From: Roseovarius marisflavi
GTDB taxonomy: Bacteria > Pseudomonadota > Alphaproteobacteria > Rhodobacterales > Rhodobacteraceae
Assembly (NCBI RefSeq): GCF_900142625.1
Contig: NZ_FRBN01000003.1
Location: 186,001 to 250,000, forward strand
DNA length: 64,000 nucleotides
Direction of reading: 5' to 3'
Position 1 is the first letter of the stretch; each line of letters starts with the position of its first letter. This document shows positions 51,835 to 63,083 of this stretch, piece by piece. The notes below the pieces were generated by a model. The model searched no databases, had not been told where the DNA came from, and saw nothing but the letters and a program-made list of their open reading frames with translations. The position numbers were made by a program, and so were the translations under genes.

Positions 51835-52178
51835 TGCGTAGCTTTTTCTGCGCCCTGACAGCACTTGCCGTGATCGGTCTGGCGTTCTGGGCCTACCGCG
51901 AGAATTACCGCACCCAAGAGGCGCAAAGCCATGCCCAGGTCCTGCAATCCCAGATCGGCGAGGCGCGCCAGCGTCTGCGCGTGCTCAATGCCGAATGGGC
52001 CTATCTGAACCGGCCGTCGCGGCTGATGGATCTGGTTGAGATCAATTACGACAAGCTCGGGCTTTTGCCGTTGCAACCCTATCAGTTTGGCAAGACTGAT
52101 CAGGTCGCCTATCCGGCGCCGCCGCTTTTGCCGATCACCGACCCGGTGGATGTCTCAAGCATGGAGCAACAGCCATGA
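51834..52178 (+). CDS. ftsL: Cell division protein FtsL
   Basis: A 114-residue bitopic membrane protein: a short N-terminus, one membrane helix in the first 25 residues (SFFCALTALAVIGLAFWAY), then a periplasmic coiled coil (TQEAQSHAQVLQSQIGEARQ, RLRVLNAEWAYLNRPSRL). Size, order between rsmH and ftsI, and coil match alphaproteobacterial FtsL. It forms the FtsQLB divisome complex. It overlaps ftsI by 4 bases. Confidence 0.88.
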   Translation: MRSFFCALTALAVIGLAFWAYRENYRTQEAQSHAQVLQSQIGEARQRLRVLNAEWAYLNRPSRLMDLVEINYDKLGLLPLQPYQFGKTDQVAYPAPPLLPITDPVDVSSMEQQP

Positions 52179-53959
52179 TCCGCACCCCCCTGCGCCCGCT
52201 GGCGCGTATCCTTGACGCGCGCAACCGTGGCGAAAACCCCGATGCCATCGAGCGCGAGAATATCCGCCTGCGCCATGAGGACATGCGCGACCGGGCACGC
52301 CGCCGCGCCGAGGGGCGGCTTTTGGTGCTGGCGGTGATGTTTTTTCTGGCCTTCGGTGTGGTTGGCGGGCGCATGGCCGTGCTGGCCAGTTCCGAGCCGG
52401 GCGAGCCGCGCACAAGCGTGGCGGGCGCGCAAATTCAGGCACAGCGCGCCGATATCGTCGACCGCGAGGGCCGCATTCTGGCGACCAACTTTGACACCCA
52501 TAGCCTTTATGCCCAGCCCCAGCAGATGGTCGACCCCGAGACTGCCGCCGAAAAGCTGGCCGCGATTTTCCCCGACCTTGATCATGACGATCTGCTCAAG
52601 GATTTCACCGGCAAGCGCAAATTCCTCTGGATCAAGCGCAAGCTGAGCCCAGAGCAGAAACAGGCGGTGCATGACATTGGCGAGCCGGGCCTGTTGTTCG
52701 GGCCGCGCGAAATGCGGCTTTATCCCAACGGGCGACTGGCCGCCCATGTGCTTGGCGGGGCCGGGTTTGGCCGCGAGGGGGTGCATGCCGCCGAGGTGAT
52801 CGGCGTCGCGGGCATCGAACGGTTCTTTGACGAGCGCCTGCGCGACCCGGCGCATGCACACGAGCCGCTGACGCTCTCGCTTGATCTGTCGGTTCAGGCC
52901 GCGATGGAGCGGGTGCTTTATGGCGGCATGAAGATCATGAACGCCAAGGGCGCGGCCGGCATCCTGATGGATGTGCACAGCGGCGAAGTGGTTGCTGTGG
53001 CCTCGCTTCCCGATTTTGACCCCAATGACCGTCCCGCGCCCCCGGTATCCGGAAGCCCCGGCGACAACCCGCTGTTCAATCGCGCGGTGCAGGGCGTCTA
53101 CGAGCTTGGCAGTACCTTCAAGGTCTTTGCGGTCGCGCAGGCGATCGAACTCGGGCTGGTCTCGCCGGACACGATGGTCGACACCACAAGCCCGATGACC
53201 TGGGGCCGTTTCAAAATCCGCGATTTCCACAATTATGGCCCGGAACTGAGCGTGAGCAAGGTGATCGTCAAATCCTCGAACGTGGGCACGGCGCGCATGG
53301 CGATGGAAATCGGCGGCACCCGCCAGCGGGCGTTCCTTGATCAGCTCGGCTTTATGGAGCCCTCGCCGCTTGAGATTTCCGAGGCCTCGCGCTCCAAGCC
53401 GCTGTTGCCGAAAAACTGGTCGGAACTCTCGACCATGACGATTTCCTATGGTCATGGCCTCTCGACCACGCCGATGCACCTTGCCGCCGCCTATGCCACG
53501 ATTGCCAATGGCGGGCGTCGGGTCACGCCGACCTTGCTGCGCACGCCCGATGCCCAACCCGGCGAGCGGGTGATCTCGACCCAGACCTCGGCGGCGATGC
53601 GCAAGATGATGCGCGAGGTGGTGACCGACGGCACCGCCAGCCTTGGCGAGGTCGCGGGCTATGCGGTGGGCGGCAAGACCGGCACCGCCGACAAGCCCCG
53701 CGAAAACGGGGGCGGCTATCACAAGGACAAGGTCATCGCGACCTTCGCCAGCATGTTCCCGGCGCATGATCCGCAATATGTGCTGGTCGTGACGCTGGAC
53801 GAGCCGGTCGAAACCTCGGGCGATGAACCGCGCCGCACTGCCGGCTGGACTGCCGTGCCGATTGCCGCCGAAATCATCCGCCGCGTCGCCCCGCTCATGG
53901 GGGTGCGGCCCGAGATTGAACCCGCTGAATTGGCTGTTATAAGGCAGACAACGAATTAA
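52175..53959 (+). CDS. ftsI: Division-specific peptidoglycan transpeptidase FtsI (PBP3)
   Basis: A 594-residue class B penicillin-binding protein. A membrane helix near residues 48-70, then the pedestal domain, with catalytic Ser313-x-x-Lys316 (LGSTFK), the second KSSNVGT motif, and KTGTADKP as the third (KTG) box. The transpeptidase cross-links septal peptidoglycan. The N-terminal cytoplasmic tail is long and Arg-rich (ARNRGENPDAIERENIRLRH), as in Rhodobacteraceae. Confidence 0.95.
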   Translation: MIRTPLRPLARILDARNRGENPDAIERENIRLRHEDMRDRARRRAEGRLLVLAVMFFLAFGVVGGRMAVLASSEPGEPRTSVAGAQIQAQRADIVDREGRILATNFDTHSLYAQPQQMVDPETAAEKLAAIFPDLDHDDLLKDFTGKRKFLWIKRKLSPEQKQAVHDIGEPGLLFGPREMRLYPNGRLAAHVLGGAGFGREGVHAAEVIGVAGIERFFDERLRDPAHAHEPLTLSLDLSVQAAMERVLYGGMKIMNAKGAAGILMDVHSGEVVAVASLPDFDPNDRPAPPVSGSPGDNPLFNRAVQGVYELGSTFKVFAVAQAIELGLVSPDTMVDTTSPMTWGRFKIRDFHNYGPELSVSKVIVKSSNVGTARMAMEIGGTRQRAFLDQLGFMEPSPLEISEASRSKPLLPKNWSELSTMTISYGHGLSTTPMHLAAAYATIANGGRRVTPTLLRTPDAQPGERVISTQTSAAMRKMMREVVTDGTASLGEVAGYAVGGKTGTADKPRENGGGYHKDKVIATFASMFPAHDPQYVLVVTLDEPVETSGDEPRRTAGWTAVPIAAEIIRRVAPLMGVRPEIEPAELAVIRQTTN

Positions 53960-53978
53960 GCCAGAACAGGGCAGCGCG

Positions 53979-55460
53979 GTGGGGCAGATACGATCATTGG
54001 CAGAGCTGGGCCTGACCGCGCAGGGCGGGCGGCAGGTAGAGATAACCGGGCTCAGCGTCGATAGCCGCACGGTCCGCGACGGCACGCTGTTCGCGGCCCT
54101 GCCGGGCACAAGGGTGCATGGCGGCGAGTTTATCCAATATGCGCTGCGCATGGGGGCGGCTGCGATCCTGACCGATGCGATAGGTGCGCGCATCGCCCAT
54201 GAAGAGCTGGCGGCGAGCGACGCCGCGCTGATCATTGCGCAGGACCCGCGCCAGACGCTGGCCTATGCCGCCGCGCTCTGGTTCGGGGCACAGCCCGAAA
54301 CCATGATTGCGGTGACCGGCACCAACGGCAAGACATCCGTCGCCACCTTTACCCGCCAGATCTGGGAGGGGCTTGGTTTCGAGGCGGTCAATCTTGGCAC
54401 CACCGGCGTTGAGGGCGCCTATAGCGCGCCGATGACGCACACCACGCCCGAGCCGATCACCCTGCATCGCCTGCTGGCCGACTGCGAGAGCGCGGGCGTG
54501 ACCCACGCCGCGATGGAGGCCTCAAGCCACGGCCTTGCGCAAAGCCGCCTGGACGGGGTGCGCCTTGCGGCGGCGGGGTTCACCAACTTCACCCAGGATC
54601 ACCTCGATTATCACGCCAGCTTTGAAGAGTATTTCAACGCCAAGGCCGGGCTTTTTGCCCGCGTTCTGCCCGAAGAGGGCGTGGCGGTGATCAATGTCGA
54701 TGATCCGCGCGGCGTTGACATGGCCGAGATTGCCGCTGATCGTGGTCAGGATATCATCACCGTGGGCCGCCGCGATGGCGCCGACCTTCGCCTTATGGCG
54801 CAACGTTTTGATGCCACCGGGCAGGTGTTGCGGTTTGACTGGGAAGGTCATGTGCATCAGCTACGGCTTGACCTGATCGGCGGGTTTCAGGCGGAAAACG
54901 TCCTTTTGGCGGCAGGGCTTGCGATAGGGGCCGGCGCCGATGCCGAGCGGGTGTTCGAGACATTGCCGGGCATGAAGACCGTGCGGGGCCGGATGCAGCT
55001 TGCCGCGACCCGCGAAAACGGCGCGGCGGTGTTTGTCGATTACGCCCATACGCCCGATGCGGTGGCGACCGCGATCAAGGCGCTGCGCCCGCATGTCATG
55101 GGCCGACTGATTGCCATTATCGGGGCGGGGGGCGATCGCGACGCCGCCAAACGCCCGCTGATGGGGCAGGCGGCGTGTGAGAATGCAGATGAGGTGATCG
55201 TGACCGATGACAACCCGCGCTCGGAAGACCCGGCCGTGATCCGCGCGGCGGTGATGCAGGGCTGTCCCGGCGCGCAAGAGGTGGGCGACCGCGCGCTTGC
55301 GATCCTGCGCGGGGTTGACGCGCTAGGGCCCGGCGACGCTCTTTTGATCTGCGGCAAGGGCCACGAGACCGGCCAGACCGTAGGCGATGACGTGCTGCCG
55401 TTCGACGATGTCGAACAGGCCAGCGTCGTGGTGTCGGCGCTTGACGGGGGCCTCGCATGA
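53979..55460 (+). CDS. murE: UDP-N-acetylmuramoyl-L-alanyl-D-glutamate:meso-DAP ligase
   Basis: A GTG start at 53979 begins MGQIRSLAELGLTAQGGRQV, a 493-residue Mur ligase. The ATP-binding TGTNGKTSVATFTRQ and the DNPRSEDP motif, which in MurE recognises meso-diaminopimelate, are present. It adds meso-DAP to the UDP-muramyl dipeptide. murF overlaps its end by 4 bases. Confidence 0.95.
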   Translation: MGQIRSLAELGLTAQGGRQVEITGLSVDSRTVRDGTLFAALPGTRVHGGEFIQYALRMGAAAILTDAIGARIAHEELAASDAALIIAQDPRQTLAYAAALWFGAQPETMIAVTGTNGKTSVATFTRQIWEGLGFEAVNLGTTGVEGAYSAPMTHTTPEPITLHRLLADCESAGVTHAAMEASSHGLAQSRLDGVRLAAAGFTNFTQDHLDYHASFEEYFNAKAGLFARVLPEEGVAVINVDDPRGVDMAEIAADRGQDIITVGRRDGADLRLMAQRFDATGQVLRFDWEGHVHQLRLDLIGGFQAENVLLAAGLAIGAGADAERVFETLPGMKTVRGRMQLAATRENGAAVFVDYAHTPDAVATAIKALRPHVMGRLIAIIGAGGDRDAAKRPLMGQAACENADEVIVTDDNPRSEDPAVIRAAVMQGCPGAQEVGDRALAILRGVDALGPGDALLICGKGHETGQTVGDDVLPFDDVEQASVVVSALDGGLA

Positions 55461-56890
55461 CGCTCTGGAGTGCAGCCGAGGCCGCCGCCGCCACCGGCGG
55501 GCGCGCCATTGGCGACTGGCAGGCGGGCGGCGTCTCGATTGACACGCGCACCCTGCAAAAGGGCGATTTGTTCGTGGCGCTCAAGGCGGTGCGCGATGGT
55601 CATGAGTTTGTCGCGCAGGCGCTTGCGGGTGGCGCCGCCGCCGCTCTGGTGAGCCATGTGCCCGAGGGCGTCGGCGCCGATGCGCCGCTGTTGTTTGTCG
55701 ATGATGTTTTAGCGGGTCTTGAGGCCCTTGGCCGGGCCGGTCGGGCCCGCACCAAGGCGCGGGTCGTGGCGGTGACCGGATCGGTCGGCAAGACCTCGAC
55801 CAAGGAAATGCTGCGCGATGTGTTGTCGGCGCAGGGCCGCACCCATGCCGCCGAGGCCAGCTACAACAACCACTGGGGCGTGCCGCTGACCCTTGCGCGG
55901 ATGCCGGTCGAGACCGAATTTGCCGTGATCGAGATCGGCATGAACCACCCCGGCGAGATCGCGCCGCTGGCCCGCATGGCGCGCCCGCATGTGGCGATGA
56001 TCACCACCGTCGCCGCCGCCCACCTTGAGGCCTTCGAGAATATCGAGGGCATCGCCCATGAAAAGGCCGCGATCTTTGACGGGCTGGAGCCGGGCGGCGT
56101 TGCGGTGATCAATGCCGATCTTGAGACCACGCCGATCCTTTTGGCCGCCGCGCGCGCGCAGGGGGTCGAGATCCTGACCTTTGGCAAGGCTGGCGAGGCC
56201 GCGCGATTGTTTGAGGCGACCCTTTCCGACGACAAGACCGTGGTGCAGGCCGAGGTGAACGGCGTCGCGACCCTCTTCAAGATCAACAGTGCGGGACGGC
56301 ATTTTGCGATGAACGGGCTTGGCGTCCTGCTTGCGGTGGCGGCGCTTGGTGGCGATGGCGACATGGCCCCGCTTGACCTTGGCCGCTGGAGCCCGCCCGC
56401 CGGGCGCGGCACCCGCGAGACGCTGGCGCTTGATCCGGCGGACGAGGATCTGACGCTCGCTATGATCGACGATGCGTTCAACGCCAATCCCACCTCGATG
56501 GCCGCAGCGCTTGAGGTGCTGGCCGCCGCCACGCCGCGCGACGGGGTGGGGCGGGTCTCGAAAGGGCGCCGGATCGCCATTCTGGGCGATATGCTTGAAC
56601 TTGGCCCCGATGAAATCGCCCTGCATGTCGGCCTTGCGGCGCTGCCCGAAATCGCCAAGATCGACGAAATTCACTGTGTCGGGCCGCGCATGCGCGCCCT
56701 CTGGGAGGCCTTGCCCGAGGCCCGGCGCGGCAAATGGCGTGACACGGCACAAGAGCTGGCAGATCAGGTGCATCGCGTGATAGATGCGGGCGATGTCGTG
56801 CTGATCAAGGGCTCCAAGGGGAGCCGGGTCAGCCTTGTGGTTGAGGCGTTGCGGCGCGCGGGCCGGAGTGCCGGGAAAGGAAACAGGTAA
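55457..56890 (+). CDS. murF: UDP-N-acetylmuramoyl-tripeptide:D-alanyl-D-alanine ligase
   Basis: A 477-residue Mur ligase with the P-loop [14 protein letters not shown], and [20 protein letters not shown] and later [15 protein letters not shown]. It adds the D-Ala-D-Ala dipeptide, completing the UDP-pentapeptide. The start overlaps murE and the stop shares one base with mraY, so translation is coupled through the cluster. Confidence 0.95.
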   Translation: MTLWSAAEAAAATGGRAIGDWQAGGVSIDTRTLQKGDLFVALKAVRDGHEFVAQALAGGAAAALVSHVPEGVGADAPLLFVDDVLAGLEALGRAGRARTKARVVAVTGSVGKTSTKEMLRDVLSAQGRTHAAEASYNNHWGVPLTLARMPVETEFAVIEIGMNHPGEIAPLARMARPHVAMITTVAAAHLEAFENIEGIAHEKAAIFDGLEPGGVAVINADLETTPILLAAARAQGVEILTFGKAGEAARLFEATLSDDKTVVQAEVNGVATLFKINSAGRHFAMNGLGVLLAVAALGGDGDMAPLDLGRWSPPAGRGTRETLALDPADEDLTLAMIDDAFNANPTSMAAALEVLAAATPRDGVGRVSKGRRIAILGDMLELGPDEIALHVGLAALPEIAKIDEIHCVGPRMRALWEALPEARRGKWRDTAQELADQVHRVIDAGDVVLIKGSKGSRVSLVVEALRRAGRSAGKGNR

Positions 56891-57972
56891 TGCTTTATTG
56901 GTTGACCATCTGGTCGGATGGCGGGGATTTCTTCAACCTGTTTCGATATATCACCTTTCGCGCCGGCGGGGCCTTCATGACCGCCCTTATCTTTGGGTTC
57001 CTGTTCGGTCAGCCGCTGATCAACGTGCTGCGCCGCCGTCAGGGCAAGGGCCAGCCGATCCGCAACGACGGCCCAGAAAGCCATTTTGCCAAATCGGGCA
57101 CGCCGACCATGGGTGGTTTGCTTATCGTGGGGGCGCTGGTCACCTCGACGCTGCTTTGGGCGCGGCTGGACAACCCCTATGTCTGGCTTGTCCTCTTCGT
57201 CACGCTGGCCTTCGGGTTGATCGGGTTTGCCGATGACTATTCCAAGGTCAGCAAGCAGAACGTGTCGGGCGTGTCAGGCAGGGTGCGCCTTGGGCTGGGC
57301 TTTCTGATTGCTGCTATCGCTGCCTATTGGGCGACCTATCATCACCCCGGCGATCTTCAGTATCAACTGGCACTGCCGGTGTTCAAGGATTTGCTGTTGA
57401 ATATGGGGATCTTCTTTATCCCCTTCGCGATGTTCGTGATCGTGGGCGCGGCCAATGCGGTCAACCTGACTGATGGGCTTGACGGGCTGGCGATCATGCC
57501 TGTGATGATCGCCTCAAGCGCGCTTGGCATCATCGCCTATGCGGTGGGGCGGGTCGATTTCACCGACTACCTTGGCCTGCATTACGTGCCTGGCACTGGC
57601 GAAATCCTTGTGTTCGTGGCCGGCCTTGTCGGTGGCGGGCTTGGGTTCTTGTGGTATAACGCGCCGCCTGCGGCGGTGTTCATGGGCGATACGGGCTCGC
57701 TGGCGCTTGGCGGCGCGTTGGGCGCGATTGCGGTGGCCACCAAGCACGAGCTGGTGCTTGGCATCGTCGGCGGGCTTTTCGTGGCCGAGGCGCTGAGCGT
57801 GATCATCCAGGTGCTTTACTTCAAGCGCACCGGCAAGCGGGTATTCCTGATGGCGCCGATTCACCACCATTATGAAAAGAAGGGCTGGGCCGAGCCGCAG
57901 ATTGTGATCCGCTTCTGGATCATCGCGCTTGTTCTGGCGATGATCGGTCTGGCGACGCTGAAACTACGTTAA
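56890..57972 (+). CDS. mraY: Phospho-N-acetylmuramoyl-pentapeptide transferase
   Basis: A 360-residue membrane enzyme with about ten helices. [31 protein letters not shown] (with the double Asp), [16 protein letters not shown] and [16 protein letters not shown] are the expected MraY motifs. It transfers phospho-MurNAc-pentapeptide to undecaprenyl phosphate to form lipid I. It is followed by a 76-base gap before murD. Confidence 0.97.
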   Translation: MLYWLTIWSDGGDFFNLFRYITFRAGGAFMTALIFGFLFGQPLINVLRRRQGKGQPIRNDGPESHFAKSGTPTMGGLLIVGALVTSTLLWARLDNPYVWLVLFVTLAFGLIGFADDYSKVSKQNVSGVSGRVRLGLGFLIAAIAAYWATYHHPGDLQYQLALPVFKDLLLNMGIFFIPFAMFVIVGAANAVNLTDGLDGLAIMPVMIASSALGIIAYAVGRVDFTDYLGLHYVPGTGEILVFVAGLVGGGLGFLWYNAPPAAVFMGDTGSLALGGALGAIAVATKHELVLGIVGGLFVAEALSVIIQVLYFKRTGKRVFLMAPIHHHYEKKGWAEPQIVIRFWIIALVLAMIGLATLKLR

Positions 57973-58048
57973 GGGGCCTGCGACGCCTCTGGTCAAGCGC
58001 GGGCATCTGCGGTAGCGATTGGGCCGGTCTGAATGAGGGGCGGGCAGC

Positions 58049-59446
58049 ATGATACCAGTCAGAGGAGTTGAGGGCGCGCGGATTGGCGTGCTTGGGCTTG
58101 GGCGTTCGGGCCTGTCGGCGGCGCGCGCCCTGCGCGCGGGCGGGGCAGAGCCGGTCTGTTGGGACGATAACCCCGAGGCGCGAGAGCGGGCCGAAGCCGA
58201 AGGGTTTGAGGTTGCCGATCTGTCGCATCCGCGCGCCTTCGAGACGATTGCCAGCCTGATTGTCAGCCCCGGAATTCCGCATCTTTATCCCAGCCCCAAC
58301 AAGGTTGTCGCCGCCGCGCAAGAGGCGGGCGTGCCGGTGGACAACGATATCGGGCTGTTCTTTCGCTCGCTGGCCCTGCCGGAATGGGACAATTTCGATC
58401 TCGCCCCGCGGGTGATCGCGGTGACCGGCAGCAATGGCAAATCGACCACCTCGGCGCTGATCCATCACCTGTTGCTTGAAGCGGGTAAATCGGTGCAGCT
58501 TGCAGGCAATATCGGGCGCGGGGTGCTTGATCTGGACCCGCCGGAGAATGGCGGGATCGTGGTGCTTGAGCTGTCGAGCTATCAGACCGACCTTGCCCGC
58601 GCGCTGACGCCGGATGTGGCGGTGTTTACCAATTTCTCGCCCGATCATCTTGATCGCCACGCCGGGCTTGGCGGGTATTTCGCGGCCAAGCGACGGCTTT
58701 TTGCCGAAGGCGGACCGGACCGCGCCATCATCGGAGTGGACGAACCCGAAGGGCGCTATCTTGCCGGGCAGCTGAGCGAGGGGCCGACTGACGACCGGGT
58801 GATCCGGGTCTCGGTCGAGCGCAAGCTGTCTGGCCCCGGCTGGAGCGTGGGCGCACGCAAGGGGTTTCTGAGCGAATATCGAAAGGGCAGGCAGGTCGCT
58901 TCGATTGATCTGCGCAATGTGCCCGGCCTGCCGGGCGCGCACAACCATCAGAATGCCTGCGCCGCCTATGCCGCCTGCCGCACGCTTGGGCTTGCGCCGA
59001 GGATCATTGAGCAGGGCTTTGCCAGTTTTGCGGGGCTACCGCATCGCAGTCAGAGGATTGCCGAGAAGGATGGCGTGATCTTCGTTAATGACAGCAAGGC
59101 CACCAATGTCGACAGCGCGCTCAAGGCCCTGCAGGCGTTCGACAACATCCGCTGGATTTGTGGCGGGCTTGAGAAAGAGGGTGGGTTGGCCGCGCTTGCC
59201 CCGGCTCTGAGCCATGTGCGCAAGGCCTATGTGATCGGGCGCGAGGCGGCGCAGTTCGCGCTTCAGCTTGAGGGGGTCGAGGCCGAGATTTGCACCGAGA
59301 TGGCGCAGGCGGTTCAAAGCGCGATGGCCGAGGCAGAGGCGGGCGACGTGGTGCTTTTGGCGCCTGCAGCCGCGAGTTTCGATCAGTATGACAATTTCGA
59401 GAAGCGCGGCGAGGATTTTATGGCAGAAGTTCGCAGCAGGCTTTGA
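58049..59446 (+). CDS. murD: UDP-N-acetylmuramoyl-L-alanine:D-glutamate ligase
   Basis: A 465-residue Mur ligase starting [20 protein letters not shown]. The P-loop is [13 protein letters not shown], and FSPDHLDRH and [13 protein letters not shown] are MurD motifs. It adds D-glutamate to UDP-MurNAc-L-alanine. The gene ends 53 bases before an antisense FAD-enzyme gene. Confidence 0.95.
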   Translation: MIPVRGVEGARIGVLGLGRSGLSAARALRAGGAEPVCWDDNPEARERAEAEGFEVADLSHPRAFETIASLIVSPGIPHLYPSPNKVVAAAQEAGVPVDNDIGLFFRSLALPEWDNFDLAPRVIAVTGSNGKSTTSALIHHLLLEAGKSVQLAGNIGRGVLDLDPPENGGIVVLELSSYQTDLARALTPDVAVFTNFSPDHLDRHAGLGGYFAAKRRLFAEGGPDRAIIGVDEPEGRYLAGQLSEGPTDDRVIRVSVERKLSGPGWSVGARKGFLSEYRKGRQVASIDLRNVPGLPGAHNHQNACAAYAACRTLGLAPRIIEQGFASFAGLPHRSQRIAEKDGVIFVNDSKATNVDSALKALQAFDNIRWICGGLEKEGGLAALAPALSHVRKAYVIGREAAQFALQLEGVEAEICTEMAQAVQSAMAEAEAGDVVLLAPAAASFDQYDNFEKRGEDFMAEVRSRL

Positions 59447-59476
59447 GCGGCGCGCGCGCCAAGCGCAGGGCGAAAT

Positions 59477-59498
59477 GAGTATTTTTGCCAAGAAGAAG
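59477..59498 (+). repeat. Recurring downstream motif, copy 6
   Basis: GAGTATTTTTG then CCAAGAAGAAG, 30 bases after the murD stop and on the same strand; it ends one base before the stop of the convergent FAD gene. Confidence 0.7.
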
Positions 59499-59499
59499 G

Positions 59500-60690
59500 T
59501 CAGGCGCGCGATTGGGTGATTGCGGTGCCTGCTGCCCAGCCCGAAGACCAGGCCCATTGGAAGTTGTAGCCGCCAAGCCAGCCGGTGACATCGACCGCTT
59601 CGCCAATGAAATACAGCCCTGGCAGGTGATTTGACATCATGGTTTTTGACGACAGCTCATCTGTGTCAACCCCGCCAAGGGTGACTTCGGCGGTGCGGTA
59701 ACCCTCGGAGCCGGTGGGTTTGAGCGACCAGTGGCGCAGGGCGCTCACGATTTCGCCGAGGCGGGCATCGGATTGATCGGCGAGGTTGCCCGAGAGACCC
59801 AAGAGCGGGGTCAGGTGATCGACCAGCTTGGCGGGCAGGTGGCGCGCCAGTTCGGTGGTAAGGTTGCGCCGTCCCTGAGTCTGACGTTGTGCGCGCAGGG
59901 CGTCAAACAGGGCGCCGGTGGGGTCCAAATCAAGCGTGATCGCCTCGCCTTCGTGCCAGTAAGACGAGACTTGCAGGATCGCCGGGCCCGAGAGGCCGCG
60001 ATGGGTGAAGAGCACCGCCTCGTCAAAATGGGTGGTGTCATGGCCGACGCGGGCGGGCAGGGCGACGCCCGAGAGCGGGGCAAAAGGCGCGTCTGAGAAG
60101 GTCAGCGGCACCAGAGCGGGGCGGGTTTCGGTCAGGGCATGGCCGAACTGGCGCGCGATGTCATAGGCGAGACCCGTGGCGCCCATCTTCGGGATGGATT
60201 TTCCGCCCGTGGCGAGCACGAGGTTGCGCGCGCTGACGGATTGACGGGTGCCTTCGCGATCCAGCGTGGCGTGAAAGCGCGTGCCGTCATGGCTGAGATC
60301 CACAAGCGAGGTGCCAAGCCAGAGGCGCGCCCCGGCGCGGGTCATCTCATCCACCAGCATCGCCACGATCTGTGTGGCCTTGTCGTCGCAAAACAGCTGC
60401 CCCAGCGTCTTTTCGTGCCAGGCGATGCCGTGGCGCGCGATCAGGTCGATGAAATCCCATTGGGTATAGCGGCGCAGCGCGGATTTGCAGAAATGCGGGT
60501 TTTGCGACAGGAAATTCTCGGGCCCGGCGTGGAGGTTGGTGAAATTGCAGCGCCCGCCGCCGGAAATCCGGATCTTTTCGCCCGGCGCGCGCGCATGATC
60601 AATCACCAGCGTATCCGCCCCGGCATGGGCCGCGCACATCATGCCCGCCGCACCGGCGCCAAGGATCAGGGTTTCGACCGCCTTTGTCAT
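59500..60690 (-). CDS. HI0933-like FAD-dependent oxidoreductase (BaiN/YhiN family)
   Basis: From ATG 60690 (MTKAVETLILGAGAAGMMCA) the enzyme has 396 residues. It has the FAD dinucleotide motif GAGAAG, then GEKIRISGGGRCNFTN, a family signature, a central LVLATGGKSIPKMG, and the C-terminal FIGEAVDVTGWLGGYNFQWA. The family is widespread but of uncertain substrate. It is antisense to and interrupts the dcw cluster between murD and ftsW. A longer upstream frame lacks homology. Confidence 0.9.
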   Translation of the reverse strand: MTKAVETLILGAGAAGMMCAAHAGADTLVIDHARAPGEKIRISGGGRCNFTNLHAGPENFLSQNPHFCKSALRRYTQWDFIDLIARHGIAWHEKTLGQLFCDDKATQIVAMLVDEMTRAGARLWLGTSLVDLSHDGTRFHATLDREGTRQSVSARNLVLATGGKSIPKMGATGLAYDIARQFGHALTETRPALVPLTFSDAPFAPLSGVALPARVGHDTTHFDEAVLFTHRGLSGPAILQVSSYWHEGEAITLDLDPTGALFDALRAQRQTQGRRNLTTELARHLPAKLVDHLTPLLGLSGNLADQSDARLGEIVSALRHWSLKPTGSEGYRTAEVTLGGVDTDELSSKTMMSNHLPGLYFIGEAVDVTGWLGGYNFQWAWSSGWAAGTAITQSRA

Positions 60691-60816
60691 GCCCGCGCAA
60701 AGACGCGAAATGCCGCCTATTGGCAAGGGGTTTAGGCTGGCAATAATGCGAAAATAGCGCTACAATTCGCGTCAGACCCCGAAAAGGGGCGCAAGATATT
60801 CAGAGGCGGCAGGCTT

Positions 60817-61980
60817 ATGACAGAGATGGTCTATGGGGCAGTGCCCCTGCGGGACGCAGAGCCCGTGATCCCGAAATGGTGGCGCACGATCGACAAGTGG
60901 TCGTTTTCCTGCGTGCTGATCCTCTTTGCGATCGGCGTTCTTTTGGGCCTCGCGGCCTCGCCGCCGCTGGCGGAAAAGAACGGCTTTCACGCCTTTCACT
61001 ATGTTCAGCGACAGGCGGTGTTCGGCGGTCTGGCGCTTGTGGTGATGGTGCTGACCTCGATGATGCGCCCCGAGCTGGTGCGTCGCCTTGCCGTGCTTGG
61101 CTTTGTCGCCGCCTTTGCCGCGCTGATGCTGTTGCCGGTGTTCGGCACCGACTTTGGCAAGGGGGCCGTGCGCTGGTACAGTCTTGGGTTTGCAAGCGTA
61201 CAGCCTTCGGAGTTTCTCAAGCCTGCCTTTGTCGTCGTTGCCGCCTGGATGATGGCGGCAAGCCAACAGATCAACGGGCCGCCGGGGCTTAGCTGGTCGT
61301 TCCTGCTGGCGATGGTAATCCTTGGGTTTCTGGCGATGCAGCCCGATTTCGGGCAGGCGGCGCTGGTGCTGTTTGGCTGGGGGGTGATGTATTTCGTCGC
61401 CGGGGCGCCGATCACCCTTTTGCTGGTAATGGCGGGGGGCGTGGTCTTGTTCGGCTCGCTGGCCTATTCCAATTCAGAGCATTTCGCGCGTCGGATTGAC
61501 GGGTTCCTGTCGCCCGATGTCGATCCGACAACACAGCTTGGCTTTGCCACCAACGCGATCCGCGAGGGCGGGTTTTTCGGCGTTGGCGTCGGCGAGGGGC
61601 AGGTGAAATGGTCGCTGCCCGATGCGCATACCGATTTCATTATTGCCGTTGCGGCCGAGGAATACGGGCTTGTTCTCGTGCTCTGCATCATCGCGCTTTA
61701 CGCGGGCATCGCCGTGCGTTCTTTCTTGCGGTTGATGCGTGAGCGGGATCCGTTCATTCGCCTTGCGGGCACCGGCCTTGTGGCCATGTTCGGCGCGCAG
61801 GCGATGATCAACATGGGCGTCGCGGTGCGGCTTTTGCCGGCCAAGGGCATGACCCTGCCATTCGTAAGCTATGGCGGCTCGTCGGTGGTGGCCGGCGGGA
61901 TTGCCGTGGGCATGCTGCTGGCCTTTACCCGGACCCGGCCGCAAGGCCAGATCGGTGACATTCTGAGGGGGCGCAGATGA
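60817..61980 (+). CDS. ftsW: Septal lipid II polymerase/flippase-type protein FtsW
   Basis: A 387-residue SEDS membrane protein with about ten helices. After a short cytoplasmic head ([17 protein letters not shown]) it contains [37 protein letters not shown] and [19 protein letters not shown], all hallmark SEDS motifs. It polymerises septal glycan with FtsI. It overlaps murG by 4 bases. Confidence 0.96.
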   Translation: MTEMVYGAVPLRDAEPVIPKWWRTIDKWSFSCVLILFAIGVLLGLAASPPLAEKNGFHAFHYVQRQAVFGGLALVVMVLTSMMRPELVRRLAVLGFVAAFAALMLLPVFGTDFGKGAVRWYSLGFASVQPSEFLKPAFVVVAAWMMAASQQINGPPGLSWSFLLAMVILGFLAMQPDFGQAALVLFGWGVMYFVAGAPITLLLVMAGGVVLFGSLAYSNSEHFARRIDGFLSPDVDPTTQLGFATNAIREGGFFGVGVGEGQVKWSLPDAHTDFIIAVAAEEYGLVLVLCIIALYAGIAVRSFLRLMRERDPFIRLAGTGLVAMFGAQAMINMGVAVRLLPAKGMTLPFVSYGGSSVVAGGIAVGMLLAFTRTRPQGQIGDILRGRR

Positions 61981-63083
61981 GCGAGCGCAAGCCGCTATTG
62001 GTGATCGCGGCCGGGGGCACGGGCGGGCATATGTTTCCCGCGCAGGCGCTTGCCGAGGTGATGCTGCGGCGGGGCTGGCGGGTCAAGCTGTCGACCGATG
62101 CGCGCGGCGCGCGCTACACCGGCGGCTTTCCGCATTCGGTCGAGATCGAGCAGGTGGCAAGCGCCACCTTTGCGCGCGACGGGATCGTCAACAAACTGCT
62201 GGTGCCGCTGCATATTCTGGGCGGCGTGATCGGCGCGAGCCTGCGCATGATGCGCGACAAGCCTGACGTTGTGGTCGGCTTTGGCGGCTATCCGAGCATT
62301 CCGGCGCTGTCGGCGGCCTGGGTGCTGCGCTTGCCGCGCATGGTGCATGAACAGAACGGCGTGTTGGGCCGGGTCAACCGGATCTTTGCCAGGCGCGTCG
62401 ACCGGGTGGCCTGTGGCACATGGCCCACCCATCTGCCCGAGGGCATCGAGGGCGTTTACGTGGGCAACCCGGTGCGCGCCGCGGTGCTGGAGCGCGCAGG
62501 CGCGGGCTATATTGCGCCGGGCGATTACCCGATGTCCATCCTGGTAATCGGCGGCTCGCAGGGCGCGCGTATCCTGTCGGATGTGGTGCCCCCCGCGATT
62601 GCCGAATTGCCAAGCGAGATCCTGCGCAATGTCCGCGTCAGCCATCAGGCCCGCGATGAAGACGGCGATCGCGTGGCGCAATATTACGCCGATCAGGGCA
62701 TTGATGCTGATGTGCAACCGTTCTTTCGCGATGTGCCGCGCCGCATGTCCGAGGCCCAGCTTGTCATCAGTCGCGCAGGCGCCAGCAGCGTCGCCGACAT
62801 AAGCGTGATTGGCCGCCCCTCGATCCTTATCCCTTACGCGGCGGCGACGGGCGATCACCAACAGGCCAACGCTCGCGGCCTGACCGAGGCGGGGGCCGCG
62901 ATCCTGATCCCCGAAAAACGGCTTGAGGTTGCCACGCTTTCAGAGCAGATAGCCGCCGTGCTGAGCAATCCAGCCGGTGCGCTGATGATGTCGCAGGCCG
63001 CGCATGGCTGTGCGCAGCCCGACGCACCCCAGCATCTGGCGGATCTGGTCGAAGAACTTGCGAATAAAGGTGCCCCTGAATGA
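61977..63083 (+). CDS. murG: UDP-N-acetylglucosamine transferase MurG
   Basis: A 368-residue GT-B enzyme. [20 protein letters not shown] is the N-terminal glycine-rich motif, and [20 protein letters not shown] followed by [15 protein letters not shown] is the C-terminal UDP-GlcNAc-binding region. It converts lipid I into lipid II at the inner membrane. The stop overlaps the murC start in ATGA. Confidence 0.96.
   Translation: MSERKPLLVIAAGGTGGHMFPAQALAEVMLRRGWRVKLSTDARGARYTGGFPHSVEIEQVASATFARDGIVNKLLVPLHILGGVIGASLRMMRDKPDVVVGFGGYPSIPALSAAWVLRLPRMVHEQNGVLGRVNRIFARRVDRVACGTWPTHLPEGIEGVYVGNPVRAAVLERAGAGYIAPGDYPMSILVIGGSQGARILSDVVPPAIAELPSEILRNVRVSHQARDEDGDRVAQYYADQGIDADVQPFFRDVPRRMSEAQLVISRAGASSVADISVIGRPSILIPYAAATGDHQQANARGLTEAGAAILIPEKRLEVATLSEQIAAVLSNPAGALMMSQAAHGCAQPDAPQHLADLVEELANKGAPE

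Noticed and set aside
52109..54235. 708-codon open frame on the minus strand
   Set aside because: Shadow of ftsL, ftsI and murE on the opposite strand with no signal, motif or plausible composition.
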